From a virus: 45,271 nucleotides of DNA. Below, in pieces: positions 15,485 through 24,013 of this stretch. Below the pieces are notes generated by a model that did no database searches, was not told the origin of the DNA, and was given only the letters and a program-made list of their open reading frames with translations. How positions within the stretch are numbered: position 1 is the first letter of the stretch; every line of letters starts with the position of its first letter. The translations under genes and the position numbers were made by a program. The stretch spans positions 1-45,271 of IMG/VR virus record IMGVR_UViG_3300015202_000018, one strand, 5' to 3'.

Positions 15485-16354
15485 TTAGTTTACTGAGATT
15501 TTTGAGATACCCTTTGGGTTGACTATGGCAACCCCGATTTCCTCGTACACAACCCAGCCAAGACGTAAGCGCGATGGCTTGTCTGCTGGAATTACTGTAA
15601 TCTCTTGTCTTACGGGCATAACGCCGACGAATTCTGCTGGTGCAAGAACCAAGACTGAGTTGTCAGGTACTAAGTTGCTGATAAGTAATTCTGAGGTCCA
15701 AAGACGACCGAATACGCCTGTTAGCAATACTTCACGCTGAGTTACGAAGTCGAAGTAGTCCTTGCCCCATGCGCGAATGTCTGCGAAGCGCTGTGAGTTA
15801 AGAACAACCTTTGATACTGTCAAACGATGCTTTTCGATTTTGGCGAAAGCTGCGTTTACAAGGTCAAGTGTCAAACGGCCTGAAGCGGTTGAAATCAAGT
15901 GGTTGAAACCAGCGTTTACTGGGTCAGCAGGTACTGCTGAGTCGATTGCCTTGAAGATTTGTGTATCTTCTGCAATTGAGATTTCGTTCTTGGCTTTCAC
16001 CTGGGCGCGGTCGATAATGTTAAACATACGCTGTTTAACTTGTGACAAACGAATCTGTGGGTAGCTGGTGATTTCCCATGTTGGTACAAGGAAGTCAGCG
16101 CCTTCGATTAGAACGTCAGGAGCCTGTCCACGCTTTGAAATCAAGGTTGCAGGTGCGTCGATATCTTTTTCATAACGAGCAAGTGCGCCCTGTGGCAATG
16201 GGTCTACAACCAATAGTTTACGACCGATTGACTGATACAAGAGTGATGTTTGGATAGGGTTAGCCATTGACTCAGCTAAGGCGATACGGCCTTCTTCAGT
16301 CGAAATAGCTTCCTGGAGAATCGCTTCTCTTTCGTCTACTGATACTTTATTCAC
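15485..16354 (-). CDS. Major capsid protein, 289 aa
   Basis: The sequence has HK97-fold-type features. There is a helical N-terminus, an early P-domain-like region (GALARYEKDIDAPATLI), a long helix-rich centre (KQRMFNIIDRAQVKAKNEI, then AEDTQIFKAI), a strand with N-S-Q-R-F-A-D-I, and a C-terminal strand set (VLVLAPAEFVGVMPVRQ, VVYEEIGVAIVNPKGI) typical of phage major capsid proteins. The start is GTG at 16354 with a full GGAGGT site 8 bases upstream. It follows the decoration-like gene and is closed by a strong terminator, as expected for a highly expressed virion gene. TATAAT at 16387-16392 may be a -10 box, but no good -35 is seen. The short length suggests no N-terminal delta domain; scaffolding is probably separate. 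Confidence 0.85.
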   Translation of the reverse strand: MNKVSVDEREAILQEAISTEEGRIALAESMANPIQTSLLYQSIGRKLLVVDPLPQGALARYEKDIDAPATLISKRGQAPDVLIEGADFLVPTWEITSYPQIRLSQVKQRMFNIIDRAQVKAKNEISIAEDTQIFKAIDSAVPADPVNAGFNHLISTASGRLTLDLVNAAFAKIEKHRLTVSKVVLNSQRFADIRAWGKDYFDFVTQREVLLTGVFGRLWTSELLISNLVPDNSVLVLAPAEFVGVMPVRQEITVIPADKPSRLRLGWVVYEEIGVAIVNPKGISKISVN

Positions 16355-16404
16355 GATAAATCTACCTCCGAATAATCTTATTGATTATTATAGCTATTTG
16401 ACTG

Positions 16405-16989
16405 TTATACAGTTGTTAATTTGAATTCGAGCAAACCGTTACCATCAACGGCCTTGGTGCAGATACCAACTTGAACGGTACCAGTTGCTGAAAGGAAACC
16501 ATCTGTTGTGGTGCTTGCGAACAATGCGGTACCTGGAACATAAGTTCCGGCATCGAACTGGTCAGTTGCGTATAAACCACCACGGATGTACATTGTTACG
16601 AAACGAGCATCTGCGTTTACGTTGGTAGCAGTTTCGTCGCGAAGCAAGGTTGTGGTTGGAATTGTGTTTGCTGGGATTACATTGCTTGTGCTACCAGTTG
16701 TGCCGTAGAGCGAGTTGCCCTGACCTGGCTGGTTGAACAATGATTCGTCGCCGTATGCGCCTGGATTTGATGGAAGGTAGTTAGCATTTGACATACCAAC
16801 AGTCGTGCTACGACGGTCTGCAATGATGCCGAATGCGACTGTACTGGTACCAGCAACGAACTTAGTTCCTTTGCCGTTGTTGTCCAAAGCTCCAACCATA
16901 CCGGCTTCAAAATAAACTGGTGCAGAAGCATTGAATGGTTGAACTGGGAACGAGGCTGGTGTGCCTTCTAGAATAACTTTAAGTGCCAT
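16405..16989 (-). CDS. Capsid decoration-like protein, 194 aa
   Basis: This is a beta-rich protein of low charge with Gly/Thr/Ala-rich loops (VYFEAGMVGALDNNGKG, VAFGIIADRR, FVTMYIRGGLYATDQFD). The gene lies between the scaffold-like and major capsid genes, the position occupied by head decoration proteins in lambda-like clusters (protease, scaffold, decoration, capsid). A decoration or head-stabilising role is inferred from this order. It has a perfect AGGAGG site 8 bases before the ATG at 16989, consistent with high expression. A hairpin at 17082-17121 precedes it. Confidence 0.7.
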   Translation of the reverse strand: MALKVILEGTPASFPVQPFNASAPVYFEAGMVGALDNNGKGTKFVAGTSTVAFGIIADRRSTTVGMSNANYLPSNPGAYGDESLFNQPGQGNSLYGTTGSTSNVIPANTIPTTTLLRDETATNVNADARFVTMYIRGGLYATDQFDAGTYVPGTALFASTTTDGFLSATGTVQVGICTKAVDGNGLLEFKLTTV

Positions 16990-17081
16990 TTTATGACGCC
17001 TCCTGGTTTTAAAACCGATAAAGTTTTGTGGAAAACTTTTACAATAAGATACTTATTCGAGCTTTATTTATTTGTAACAAA

Positions 17082-17121
17082 GTCCATCGGAAAGCCGTTT
17101 TTCAGTAACTTTCCGATGGAC
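17082..17121 (-). terminator. 13-bp hairpin between scaffold-like and decoration-like genes
   Basis: GTCCATCGGAAAG (17082-17094) and CTTTCCGATGGAC (17109-17121) are a perfect inverted repeat with a 14-base loop. The leftward strand continues only with TTTGTTAC, a poor U-tract, so it may be a partial terminator or an RNA-processing or stability element that raises expression of the downstream capsid genes. Confidence 0.6.
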
Positions 17122-17132
17122 GAACTTGTTAT

Positions 17133-19220
17133 TTAGTGATTGTCGAAGTACTCGTCAAGGTCAGCCTTCTTACGAGCTTCAACCTTTGGGTCAGTCCATG
17201 CAACTTTAGATAGAGCGTCTGCAATATCACTACCACCACGGGTGATAGTTGATGCACGATGGTTGATGATTGATTCGGTACCGGACATTAGAGGGGTTTT
17301 TAGGCCACCACGTTCTGCGCGGCGTGTTTTTGTTGATGCGCGACGAACTGAAGTTTCTTCTTCGTCTTCATCTTCGTAGGAGCGGGCTGATGCGCGACGC
17401 ACTAATCCGGCTTCCTTTTTCTCCATTTTTTCGTCATCTTTTTCGTCATCTTCGTCTTCATCTTCATCATGTTCCACTGGCATTTCAGCGGCTACACGCG
17501 ATGGGCGAGTGCGAACTGTTTCCTTGGTTAGATTTGATGATAGGAATGATGCTACTACTGTGAATTGTGAATCATCCATTGAGGCTAATTCAGCAATCTT
17601 TTCGCCAAGCTGTGCTTCAGTCTTGATAAGACCTAGGTCAGCCATTTTTCCGGCCAATTTAACGGCGCGGTCGGTGCGAATCTTGATGATTTCGTTCATC
17701 TGTGCTAGGCCGACAAGACGGTCACCTGATGGTGTAGTATCTGATTCGGACTTAGCTTTTTCCCAATCTTTGGTCTTGGTGTGTGAGCCTTCGCCCATTT
17801 CCATGCCTTCGGTTGGTGATGATGGAGTTGATTTTTGAACTGCGGTTCCTTCATCTTTAAGAACGCGCTTATTGTTTACGTCCTTTGAAGAATCGGATTC
17901 CATTGTTGGTTCGTAACGGTCTTTACCTGGATTGTTTGACATGTAAATTGCGTTTGGCTCGTCTGTACCAGCCATTGATTTATCATGTTTAACTGGGTCG
18001 CGACGGTCCTTAATTACATCAAGGCCATCTTCTGCGTTACTTGTTGAATACTGAATCTTGGCATCGCCCTTAAGATTGTCTTCGGTTGTACCACTTGAAG
18101 TAGGTACTTCTTTTGGAGTCTTCATGGTCTTACCGTCAACAGTTGCTGAACGCTTCATTGAAGCTAGACGAGCTTTAAGAATTGCTTTACGCTCTTCCAT
18201 TGATGGCTCTTTGTCTTCTTTTGCTTCAGCTTTTTCTTCAGCTTCCTGAAGGAAGTTTGGCTTGCCGCCTTCTGATTCGTCTAAGTCTTCCTTGTCGTCC
18301 GACTTGTCTTCTTTGGCTTCTTGCATATCTTCGATTGATGCATAAAGGTGCTTTAAAGCAAGCTTTAGAACAGCTTCTTTATCCATTGATTCGTCCTTTT
18401 TATCTTCTTCTTCGGACTTATCTTTTTCTTCGGTTGAATCATCAAGAGCAGCTAGCAACTGACGTACAGTTGCCTTAAGTGCAGTTGCTTTTACGTCTTT
18501 CATGCTACCGTCCTCTTCAGTTTCGTAATCTTTCATCAATGCTGGACTTGAGTCCACACGATTTAGTTCATTATCTTGACTTACTTCATGAGTATCGCCT
18601 TCGAGTACGCCAGCGAGTGCTTTAAGCTTTGCAGCTTTTGCAAGACGTTGTGCCTTTGGAAGTGACATTAGAAGTGCTAATTTGTGTTCTGGTTTCATTT
18701 CTTTTTCGTCTTCTTCAGGTGCTTCTTCGGCCTTTGGCTCTTCTAGCTTTTCAGCAGGAGCAGCGGCTGGTGGGGTTTGTGCAACAGCAGGAGCAGTAGG
18801 TGACATTTTTGCCAAGTCTTGCTTCATGTGTTCTTCCAATTGTTGTACTTCTTGAATTAGACGATGGTCATCCATTGTCTGAACTTCGTGTTCTAAGTCT
18901 TCAGCCATGTGCATAGCTGGGTCTTTAAAGTCCATTGCTTCTTCTTCTGGATTTTCGCCAGCATCAGCAAGTTCCATAGCTTTCTTGAGGATGGCTAGGG
19001 TACGTGCCTTCTTAGCAGTGTGATACTTAGCAGCTTCTGGTTCAGCTTCCATTACTTTCATAATAGATTCGATGACGCTCTTAATATCAGTCTGTTCTGG
19101 GGATACTTTATCAACAATACCCGAAACCTTACCAGGTTCGAGTGCTGCTGTTACTTCACGTAGCACTTTAAGACGTGCTTCTAAAGCAATTCTTTGTACT
19201 TCCGGTAATCTTTTGTTCAT
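17133..19220 (-). CDS. Acidic scaffold-like head protein, 695 aa
   Basis: Very Glu/Lys/Asp/Ala-rich, mostly predicted helical or disordered, with long charged tracts (EEDEKEMKPEHKLALL, HDEDEDEDDEKDDEKMEKK) and no recognised catalytic domain. The C-terminal part carries repeated basic VRRAS motifs (AGLVRRASARS, TSVRRASTKT, INHRASTIT). The gene sits between the prohead protease/ParB-like pair and the decoration/capsid genes, the classic scaffold position, so a scaffold or internal core protein cut by the protease is the best guess. The ATG at 19220 has AAGGGAGA upstream and begins 14 bases after the ParB-like gene. Confidence 0.7.
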   Translation of the reverse strand: MNKRLPEVQRIALEARLKVLREVTAALEPGKVSGIVDKVSPEQTDIKSVIESIMKVMEAEPEAAKYHTAKKARTLAILKKAMELADAGENPEEEAMDFKDPAMHMAEDLEHEVQTMDDHRLIQEVQQLEEHMKQDLAKMSPTAPAVAQTPPAAAPAEKLEEPKAEEAPEEDEKEMKPEHKLALLMSLPKAQRLAKAAKLKALAGVLEGDTHEVSQDNELNRVDSSPALMKDYETEEDGSMKDVKATALKATVRQLLAALDDSTEEKDKSEEEDKKDESMDKEAVLKLALKHLYASIEDMQEAKEDKSDDKEDLDESEGGKPNFLQEAEEKAEAKEDKEPSMEERKAILKARLASMKRSATVDGKTMKTPKEVPTSSGTTEDNLKGDAKIQYSTSNAEDGLDVIKDRRDPVKHDKSMAGTDEPNAIYMSNNPGKDRYEPTMESDSSKDVNNKRVLKDEGTAVQKSTPSSPTEGMEMGEGSHTKTKDWEKAKSESDTTPSGDRLVGLAQMNEIIKIRTDRAVKLAGKMADLGLIKTEAQLGEKIAELASMDDSQFTVVASFLSSNLTKETVRTRPSRVAAEMPVEHDEDEDEDDEKDDEKMEKKEAGLVRRASARSYEDEDEEETSVRRASTKTRRAERGGLKTPLMSGTESIINHRASTITRGGSDIADALSKVAWTDPKVEARKKADLDEYFDNH

Positions 19221-19234
19221 ATTGCTATTCTCCC

Positions 19235-20785
19235 TTAACCATTTGAAGAATTGTCGAGAGGGCGATGTTCTTTCACACCTAAATTATTCAACCAAACTGG
19301 ACCCTCATCAAAGTGACAAAGAACTCCGCCGTCCACAATATAAGTATGTGGGTTGCCAGCAAAAGGACATGTGCCGCATGAACGGGTTAAAAATCCGCCT
19401 TCAATTGGACAGCGAACTAATCCAGTATCGTCATTATTTCCAATTACTTCAGTTAAACGCTTTTTCCAAGCGGTCTTCTCAAGTTTATTGGATTTCACAC
19501 TAGATACCTTATTCAAGCGACCATCTTTTGTATCATTTGAAGCCGCTTCATGCTCAATCTGATTGTCAAAAACGAGAACTTTGACAAAGAACTTGCTTTT
19601 TGATTGCTCAATTCGTGCAATACTGTAGCGACGGTTGCCATGATAAACATTAATACGCAAATATTTGTCAACAAGCATGTTGACTTCTTGATGACGACCA
19701 GACATGTGATAATCAATGCCTGCTTCAAGTTTCAAATCGCCAAATGGAATTTCAATTTCTTCCATATGTGATGCAACTCGGGTCATCTTGCTAGAGTCTT
19801 TAACGAGTGCTACAATCATGTCGAACGCAGCAGTGTGTTTTGTAGGGTCAAGCTGTGGGTCAAGACCAGGAACGGTATTAGCAGGATTTTTACCTGTCGT
19901 AGGTTGACTTGATTTCATGCATGCACATGAATCTGTTGGCATACCGCAATCTTTGCAAGGCTTATTTGATGAAGCTTCTTGGACCATATCATTTGGTTCG
20001 CGTGGCCCAGTACGGCGTTGGTCGCCTTTATTTGGGTCATTTTCTCCAGCGGTATCTTCGCCTCGGGTTGTTTCATTAGCATATTCTTGGTCTGCTGTTG
20101 AACCAAAGTTTGTAGCGCCACCAGTATCGGCATCTGCTAGTTTATTGATTTCAGCAACAACTTCCATATGGTTGAGCCCTGTTTCAATAGCAATTTTAGC
20201 CTTGGCAACAAGAACTTGCATAGCTTTAATTTGCTTCTCTTGATTGGTCATTCCTGACTCCTCCACAGATGGGTATTTCTTCAATACTTCTGCTAAATTA
20301 AATTCATCTTCGCCGCCGCCATAAAAAGTAATCTTGGCTTTGTACGTCGATTTTTTTGCGATTTTACATGCTCTAATGCGGTGGTTTCCATCATCAACGT
20401 AAGCTTTTCCGTCATGTTGGACGCCAATTTCTACTGGATGTTCGCATTCAAACTTTGAATCTATTACAAGTTCTGAAAGTTTTTGAATCTTGGGCATATC
20501 ATAACGTAAAACTTTGTGTTCGCCGCGCAATCCTGGAAGCTTTAGTAACCAGGCTACAGGAGCATCAACTAATTTTGTTATTCTACCAGTTGGGCGACCA
20601 GGGTGTTCTTCAACCCAGGAGTCGCTTTTCTTATAGTCTTTGAGTGGATATTTTTTTACTATATCTGCGGCAACAATGATTTTGCCATCAGACGTTCTTT
20701 CTATAATATCAGCTATTGTATAATCTGAATTGTAAAAGAAGTCAGCAATATTATCAAATGTTTTTCTATTATCTCTTTCGTCCAT
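19235..20785 (-). CDS. ParB/sulfiredoxin-like domain protein of the head module, 516 aa
   Basis: Residues about 95-150 match a ParB-N/Srx-like domain: LSELVIDSKFECEHPVEIGV, then AYVDDGNHRIRACK, where the DGNHR motif (132-136) is the nucleotide-binding signature of the family. The rest is a long variable region with two Cys clusters (KPCKDCGMPTDSCACMK; RCPIEGG with SCGTCPFAGNPH) that could bind zinc. ParB-like domains bind or hydrolyse CTP/ATP or act as nucleases; which applies here cannot be read from the sequence. Its ATG lies inside the end of the protease gene (17-base overlap), so it is co-translated with capsid maturation functions. Confidence 0.7.
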   Translation of the reverse strand: MDERDNRKTFDNIADFFYNSDYTIADIIERTSDGKIIVAADIVKKYPLKDYKKSDSWVEEHPGRPTGRITKLVDAPVAWLLKLPGLRGEHKVLRYDMPKIQKLSELVIDSKFECEHPVEIGVQHDGKAYVDDGNHRIRACKIAKKSTYKAKITFYGGGEDEFNLAEVLKKYPSVEESGMTNQEKQIKAMQVLVAKAKIAIETGLNHMEVVAEINKLADADTGGATNFGSTADQEYANETTRGEDTAGENDPNKGDQRRTGPREPNDMVQEASSNKPCKDCGMPTDSCACMKSSQPTTGKNPANTVPGLDPQLDPTKHTAAFDMIVALVKDSSKMTRVASHMEEIEIPFGDLKLEAGIDYHMSGRHQEVNMLVDKYLRINVYHGNRRYSIARIEQSKSKFFVKVLVFDNQIEHEAASNDTKDGRLNKVSSVKSNKLEKTAWKKRLTEVIGNNDDTGLVRCPIEGGFLTRSCGTCPFAGNPHTYIVDGGVLCHFDEGPVWLNNLGVKEHRPLDNSSNG

Positions 20786-21914
20786 TGTGTAATGCCTTTG
20801 CGATGCGCTCTGCTTTTGCTAAAGTAGCAGTACAATCAATGCCTTCTCCCAATTCCTCTTCCGCTAGGGATAGTAGGGAATCAAGTTCGCGCTGAAGTGA
20901 TGCGACCTTGGCTTCTTTATAATAACGATTCCATGAATCTAACTCGGCTAATACCATTGAATTATCTACGCCAGCGGCGCGAAGCGTTGCAGCTTCTTGA
21001 ATAAGATTTTGAATCTTAATCATTATAATATGTTCTGGCGATTCTATCTTATCCGATGGAGTTGGAACATCTTTAACAATTCCGTCGTCAGTTTTGAATA
21101 CACCTTCGCTCTTTGGCTCGGTTTCTTCAATTTTAACTTCTGGAATTGTCATTTTGTTTGATGCGCCATCAAGTTCGGCAGCGATGATAGTCTCTAGATT
21201 TTTTTGTGATTCCATCAATTGAGATACCAATGATGAATCAAGTGATGCCGCTGCCCATAGCTGGCGAACATCTGAATTTGTAATACGAGCTTGTTTAGCA
21301 ATGATTTCAAGAACCTTTGCCTGTGCATCTGCGCCAGTAGTTACGAAAGAAACTTCGATGAATTCAACGCCGTGATTTTCTTCATATACTGGGCGACCAT
21401 CATATGCTCCGCCTTTATGCATGCGGACATGGAAGCAGTAATCTTTAACTGTTTTAGCAGCGTGTTGACAAATTGAGCAATTTGAATAAGCTACTTGACA
21501 ACCCATGGAAACAGAATCAACCATTCCGGCCTTAATCATGCGAGCCAAATCAGGATAGGCTTCAGCATTGACTTCCAAAACAGTTGCTACATATGCATTT
21601 TGTGAGCCACGGTCTTCGATGAACTTAGCGTCAACGATTTTGCCGCGCTTCTTTTCAATATCACTTGATTGGTGATTAACGAAAACGCCTTTGCCAACGA
21701 AAGTAGGCCAGGCTCTTTTTAATTCATCATAAGTAAAATGGTCGCCGTTACCATTGGTACCAACTGATACAGCACGAACAACAACATAAAGCATTCCAGG
21801 ACGCTTTTCAAAACTCCACTGTGAACTGTCTCTGTTCATGGTTGCATTGTTAACCAAAGAATCATCTGCGGCTACAATTTCCATAATTGAACTTTTTGCA
21901 ATTTGAATAATCAT
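20769..21914 (-). CDS. Prohead serine protease (S78-like), 381 aa
   Basis: The N-terminal ~200 residues fit the phage prohead protease fold. FVGKGVFVNHQSSD supplies a candidate catalytic His (about 81), MVDSVSMGCQ a candidate Ser (134 or 136), and VEFIEVSFVTTGAD the typical last strand with an acidic residue. A zinc-knuckle-like insert, NCSICQH then YCFHVRMH, sits after the Ser. The C-terminal ~170 residues are charged and helical and may be a scaffold-like segment removed on maturation. It would cleave scaffold and capsid proteins in the prohead. It is preceded by AAAGG at the ATG (21914) and followed by the overlapping ParB-like gene. Confidence 0.8.
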   Translation of the reverse strand: MIIQIAKSSIMEIVAADDSLVNNATMNRDSSQWSFEKRPGMLYVVVRAVSVGTNGNGDHFTYDELKRAWPTFVGKGVFVNHQSSDIEKKRGKIVDAKFIEDRGSQNAYVATVLEVNAEAYPDLARMIKAGMVDSVSMGCQVAYSNCSICQHAAKTVKDYCFHVRMHKGGAYDGRPVYEENHGVEFIEVSFVTTGADAQAKVLEIIAKQARITNSDVRQLWAAASLDSSLVSQLMESQKNLETIIAAELDGASNKMTIPEVKIEETEPKSEGVFKTDDGIVKDVPTPSDKIESPEHIIMIKIQNLIQEAATLRAAGVDNSMVLAELDSWNRYYKEAKVASLQRELDSLLSLAEEELGEGIDCTATLAKAERIAKALHNGRKR

Positions 21915-21924
21915 ATTTTAGCCT

Positions 21925-22344
21925 TTATGGAACGTGGGGCAAATGTAAATGAATTGGATGAAAAGGTGTAGGCGCTGAAGTTGGGTTTACAGAAGCGGAA
22001 ACAGCCGATGGCCCTGGGTGCGTGATATATGAGGGGATGATTGCACTAGCGATACCTAAAAATGCAACGAAAATAGCGCCACCAACATATTTTACACCAT
22101 TAACGAAGCCTTTTCTAAAAGTCGTATTTGCGGTTTCGGCGTGTTCCAATTTTTTAATCGACTCAGCTTGTGCCACAGCAGTTGTCTTAATTTCATCAAA
22201 ATGAACTTTCATTTCGACTCGATAATCGTTCATATCGTCTTTAGTAACAACTGTTTTGTTCAATTCATAAACGTCGTCGCGGGTCGCTCGTTGCTCGTGC
22301 AAAATAGTTTGGAGAAGCAAGCTGTTGTTATCGTCAGTAGGCAT
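21925..22344 (-). CDS. Coiled-coil plus single membrane-segment protein, about 139 aa
   Basis: A hydrophilic helical region with heptad-like spacing (LHEQRATRDDVYELNKTV, HFDEIKTTAVAQAESIKKLE) is followed by one membrane segment (VGGAIFVAFLGIASAIIP) and a Pro/His-rich tail. This layout resembles XhlA-type holin-associated proteins, but tail or virion membrane proteins can look the same, so holin is only a possibility. I prefer the ATG at 22344, which has GGGAGAG upstream; the in-frame ATG at 22362 has no ribosome site. A TTGCATA motif at 22392-22398 lies about 50 bases upstream, back to back with the plus-strand Rad52-like gene. Confidence 0.65.
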   Translation of the reverse strand: MPTDDNNSLLLQTILHEQRATRDDVYELNKTVVTKDDMNDYRVEMKVHFDEIKTTAVAQAESIKKLEHAETANTTFRKGFVNGVKYVGGAIFVAFLGIASAIIPSYITHPGPSAVSASVNPTSAPTPFHPIHLHLPHVP

Positions 22345-22391
22345 TTTTCCAAACTCTCCCATTCCAAAAATAAAAGACTACATAAGGTACT

Positions 22392-22398
22392 TATGCAA
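22392..22398 (-). promoter_or_regulatory. TTGCATA motif, candidate phage promoter (site b)
   Basis: The minus strand reads TTGCATAAGTACCTTATG, in which CATAAG-TAC-CTTATG is also a perfect inverted repeat. It lies upstream of the coiled-coil/membrane protein gene. Confidence 0.45.
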
Positions 22399-22430
22399 TA
22401 TTTGACGAAGAAATAACTATAGCCAAGTAC

Positions 22431-22457
22431 TATAATGTTAATAGGTCGCATTGACCT
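22431..22457 (+). promoter_or_regulatory. Likely promoter -10 and operator-like repeat of the annealing gene
   Basis: TATAAT at 22431-22436 is a perfect -10 box for the plus-strand gene at 22488. Immediately downstream AGGTC-GCATT-GACCT (22443-22457) is an inverted repeat covering the expected start point, a usual place for a repressor site. The best upstream -35 (TTGACG at 22402) is too far (23 bases), so an activator or phage factor may be needed. Confidence 0.5.
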
Positions 22458-22487
22458 GTTTAAATTATAGGAGATAAATTAAAAATT

Positions 22488-23000
22488 ATGACTGATTCAG
22501 AAACATATAGTAAACTTAGCGCACCCATTAAAACTCTAGAACGGCCAGGTAAGGGCGGTGGTAATCCTCAAAAGTATGTTCCGCACGGAAACGTAACTGA
22601 TAGAATCAATGAAGTTTTAGGACTTAATTGGAGCTTTGAAATTTTACGAGAATCCCTGGTAAACCAAAGCGAAGTATATGCCGTTGTTCGTATTCACTAT
22701 CGTTTGGAAGATGGTACTCCTTATTTTAAGGATGGCATTGGTGGACTTGGCTACCAACCTGCGGTTGGTTTAGGAAATCAATTTAAAGGAAGTGTTTCGC
22801 TAGCTTTAGTTAAGGCAGCATCACTTATGGGAATTGATATTCGAGAAGACGAATCCACTACTGAGCAACATGAAAAAATCAGAGAACTTGTCTTAGCACT
22901 TGGCGGTAAAGCCCCAGGCGATGAAAGACTTAAGGTAATGATGTTCAACGAAGCCAATAAGCTTATCGAAGAACTCGATAAGAAAGTTAAGTCCCAATAA
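22488..23000 (+). CDS. Rad52-family single-strand annealing protein, 170 aa
   Basis: The sequence fits the Rad52/22 (Sak-like) core. KYVPHGNVTDRINEVLG and NWSFEIL are followed by a beta hairpin (EVYAVVRIHYRLEDG), a glycine-rich turn (FKDGIGGLGY) and a helix with KGSVSLALVKAASLMGID. Such proteins form rings that anneal complementary single strands in phage recombination. The C-terminal ~50 residues form a charged helical tail. It is one of only three plus-strand genes here and sits alone in the head module, with its own TATAAT box, operator-like repeat and terminator, so it is regulated apart from its neighbours. AGGAG lies 14 bases before the ATG, a little far. Confidence 0.85.
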   Translation: MTDSETYSKLSAPIKTLERPGKGGGNPQKYVPHGNVTDRINEVLGLNWSFEILRESLVNQSEVYAVVRIHYRLEDGTPYFKDGIGGLGYQPAVGLGNQFKGSVSLALVKAASLMGIDIREDESTTEQHEKIRELVLALGGKAPGDERLKVMMFNEANKLIEELDKKVKSQ

Positions 23001-23006
23001 ATAGTA

Positions 23007-23032
23007 GGCGGTCTTTAAAAGGCCGTCTTTTT
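23007..23032 (+). terminator. Rho-independent terminator of the annealing gene
   Basis: GGCGGTCTT and AAGGCCGTC form a 9-bp stem with two wobbles around a 3-base loop, followed by TTTTTATTA. The convergent MuF-like gene has its stop (23015) inside this hairpin. Confidence 0.85.
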
Positions 23033-24013
23033 ATTATCCGCCGAAATGAATTGGCATCTGCAATCGTTGTGACAGAAAAATGATGGACCATCTAGTTTTG
23101 CAATTTTAAGAATATCATCAATGTTATATATGATAGCGTCGGTTGACTTGATATGAGAAAGTTCTTTACCCTCTGCATCTTTTAAAATTGAATCGCCATT
23201 TTGAAATGCTCGGCACGTTAAACAATCATCAATATGATGACCAGTTTTCCAGGCAACGTGTCGAACGCTATCTTTTTTTAATTGGTAGATATTTCCAAAA
23301 GAATATACCTGCCAACAGTGCTTTCTAAATATTTCCTGCATGTCGCAAGAATGTTTGGAGAATTTTTTATTTAAAAATATGATAATTTCAGGTTTTGAAT
23401 AACCCTTGGCATAGCAACGTTTAATATTTTTTTCAGTTTCTAATCTTAAATAATCCAAATAGACAAAAAGCTCATCTTTTAAGTGTGCCGCGATAGAATC
23501 AAAGCTTTCACTCTCACGTTGGTCATATGACGCGAACTTTTTAATGCTTACTTGGGAATTTGGATTGGCAACTGTTTGGTGCATTCGGCCTTGACCGAAA
23601 ATGTCTATGAGCAGACTATTGTAGAATGCATCACACTCTAATTCATAATCGGCAAATTTATCGCTTACAGTCGCTTTGACGGATTCCTCGCTTGGAGCTA
23701 ATTTTGACTTGCCATTGATGTTTTTTATGCTATTCATCATTTTGTCAGTTAGCTCGGCATAAGAACTTAGACCAAAGTCTTCAAATTGAATAACCAAGTT
23801 TTTAGCAGCCCTAACAATCTTGGCGTTCTTTATTCTGTTCTGTGGATTAACTATCTCTTTAAAACTACCTGTTTTAACTAATAAGTTTAAACCAGTGGCA
23901 TAAGATAAAGGAACGGTCGAACTTGAATGCTTACCACTTGCTTGACTTTCGAATAAAGGCAAATAAGATTCGAGGATTGCCTCAATCTTTTGCAGCTTCT
24001 TTTTACTAAGCAT
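23015..24013 (-). CDS. Mu gpF-like minor head protein, 332 aa
   Basis: The C-terminal ~90 residues carry the MuF/head-morphogenesis signature: a tryptophan followed by TGHHIDDCLTC (Cys 264, 267), a spacer, then FFCHNDCRCQF (His 315, Cys 318, 320). These residues probably bind zinc. The N-terminal 200 residues are helical. Such proteins are minor capsid components that bind the portal and are often ejected or needed for assembly. The ATG overlaps the stop of the 84-aa gene by 8 bases and the gene follows the portal, the standard order portal then MuF. The protein is longer than the MuF domain alone; the N-terminal extension is unrecognised. Confidence 0.8.
   Translation of the reverse strand: MLSKKKLQKIEAILESYLPLFESQASGKHSSSTVPLSYATGLNLLVKTGSFKEIVNPQNRIKNAKIVRAAKNLVIQFEDFGLSSYAELTDKMMNSIKNINGKSKLAPSEESVKATVSDKFADYELECDAFYNSLLIDIFGQGRMHQTVANPNSQVSIKKFASYDQRESESFDSIAAHLKDELFVYLDYLRLETEKNIKRCYAKGYSKPEIIIFLNKKFSKHSCDMQEIFRKHCWQVYSFGNIYQLKKDSVRHVAWKTGHHIDDCLTCRAFQNGDSILKDAEGKELSHIKSTDAIIYNIDDILKIAKLDGPSFFCHNDCRCQFISADNKKTAF

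Noticed and set aside
22402-22436. TTGACG and TATAAT as a standard promoter
   Set aside because: The spacing is 23 bases, too long for a sigma-70 promoter; only the -10 box is retained.
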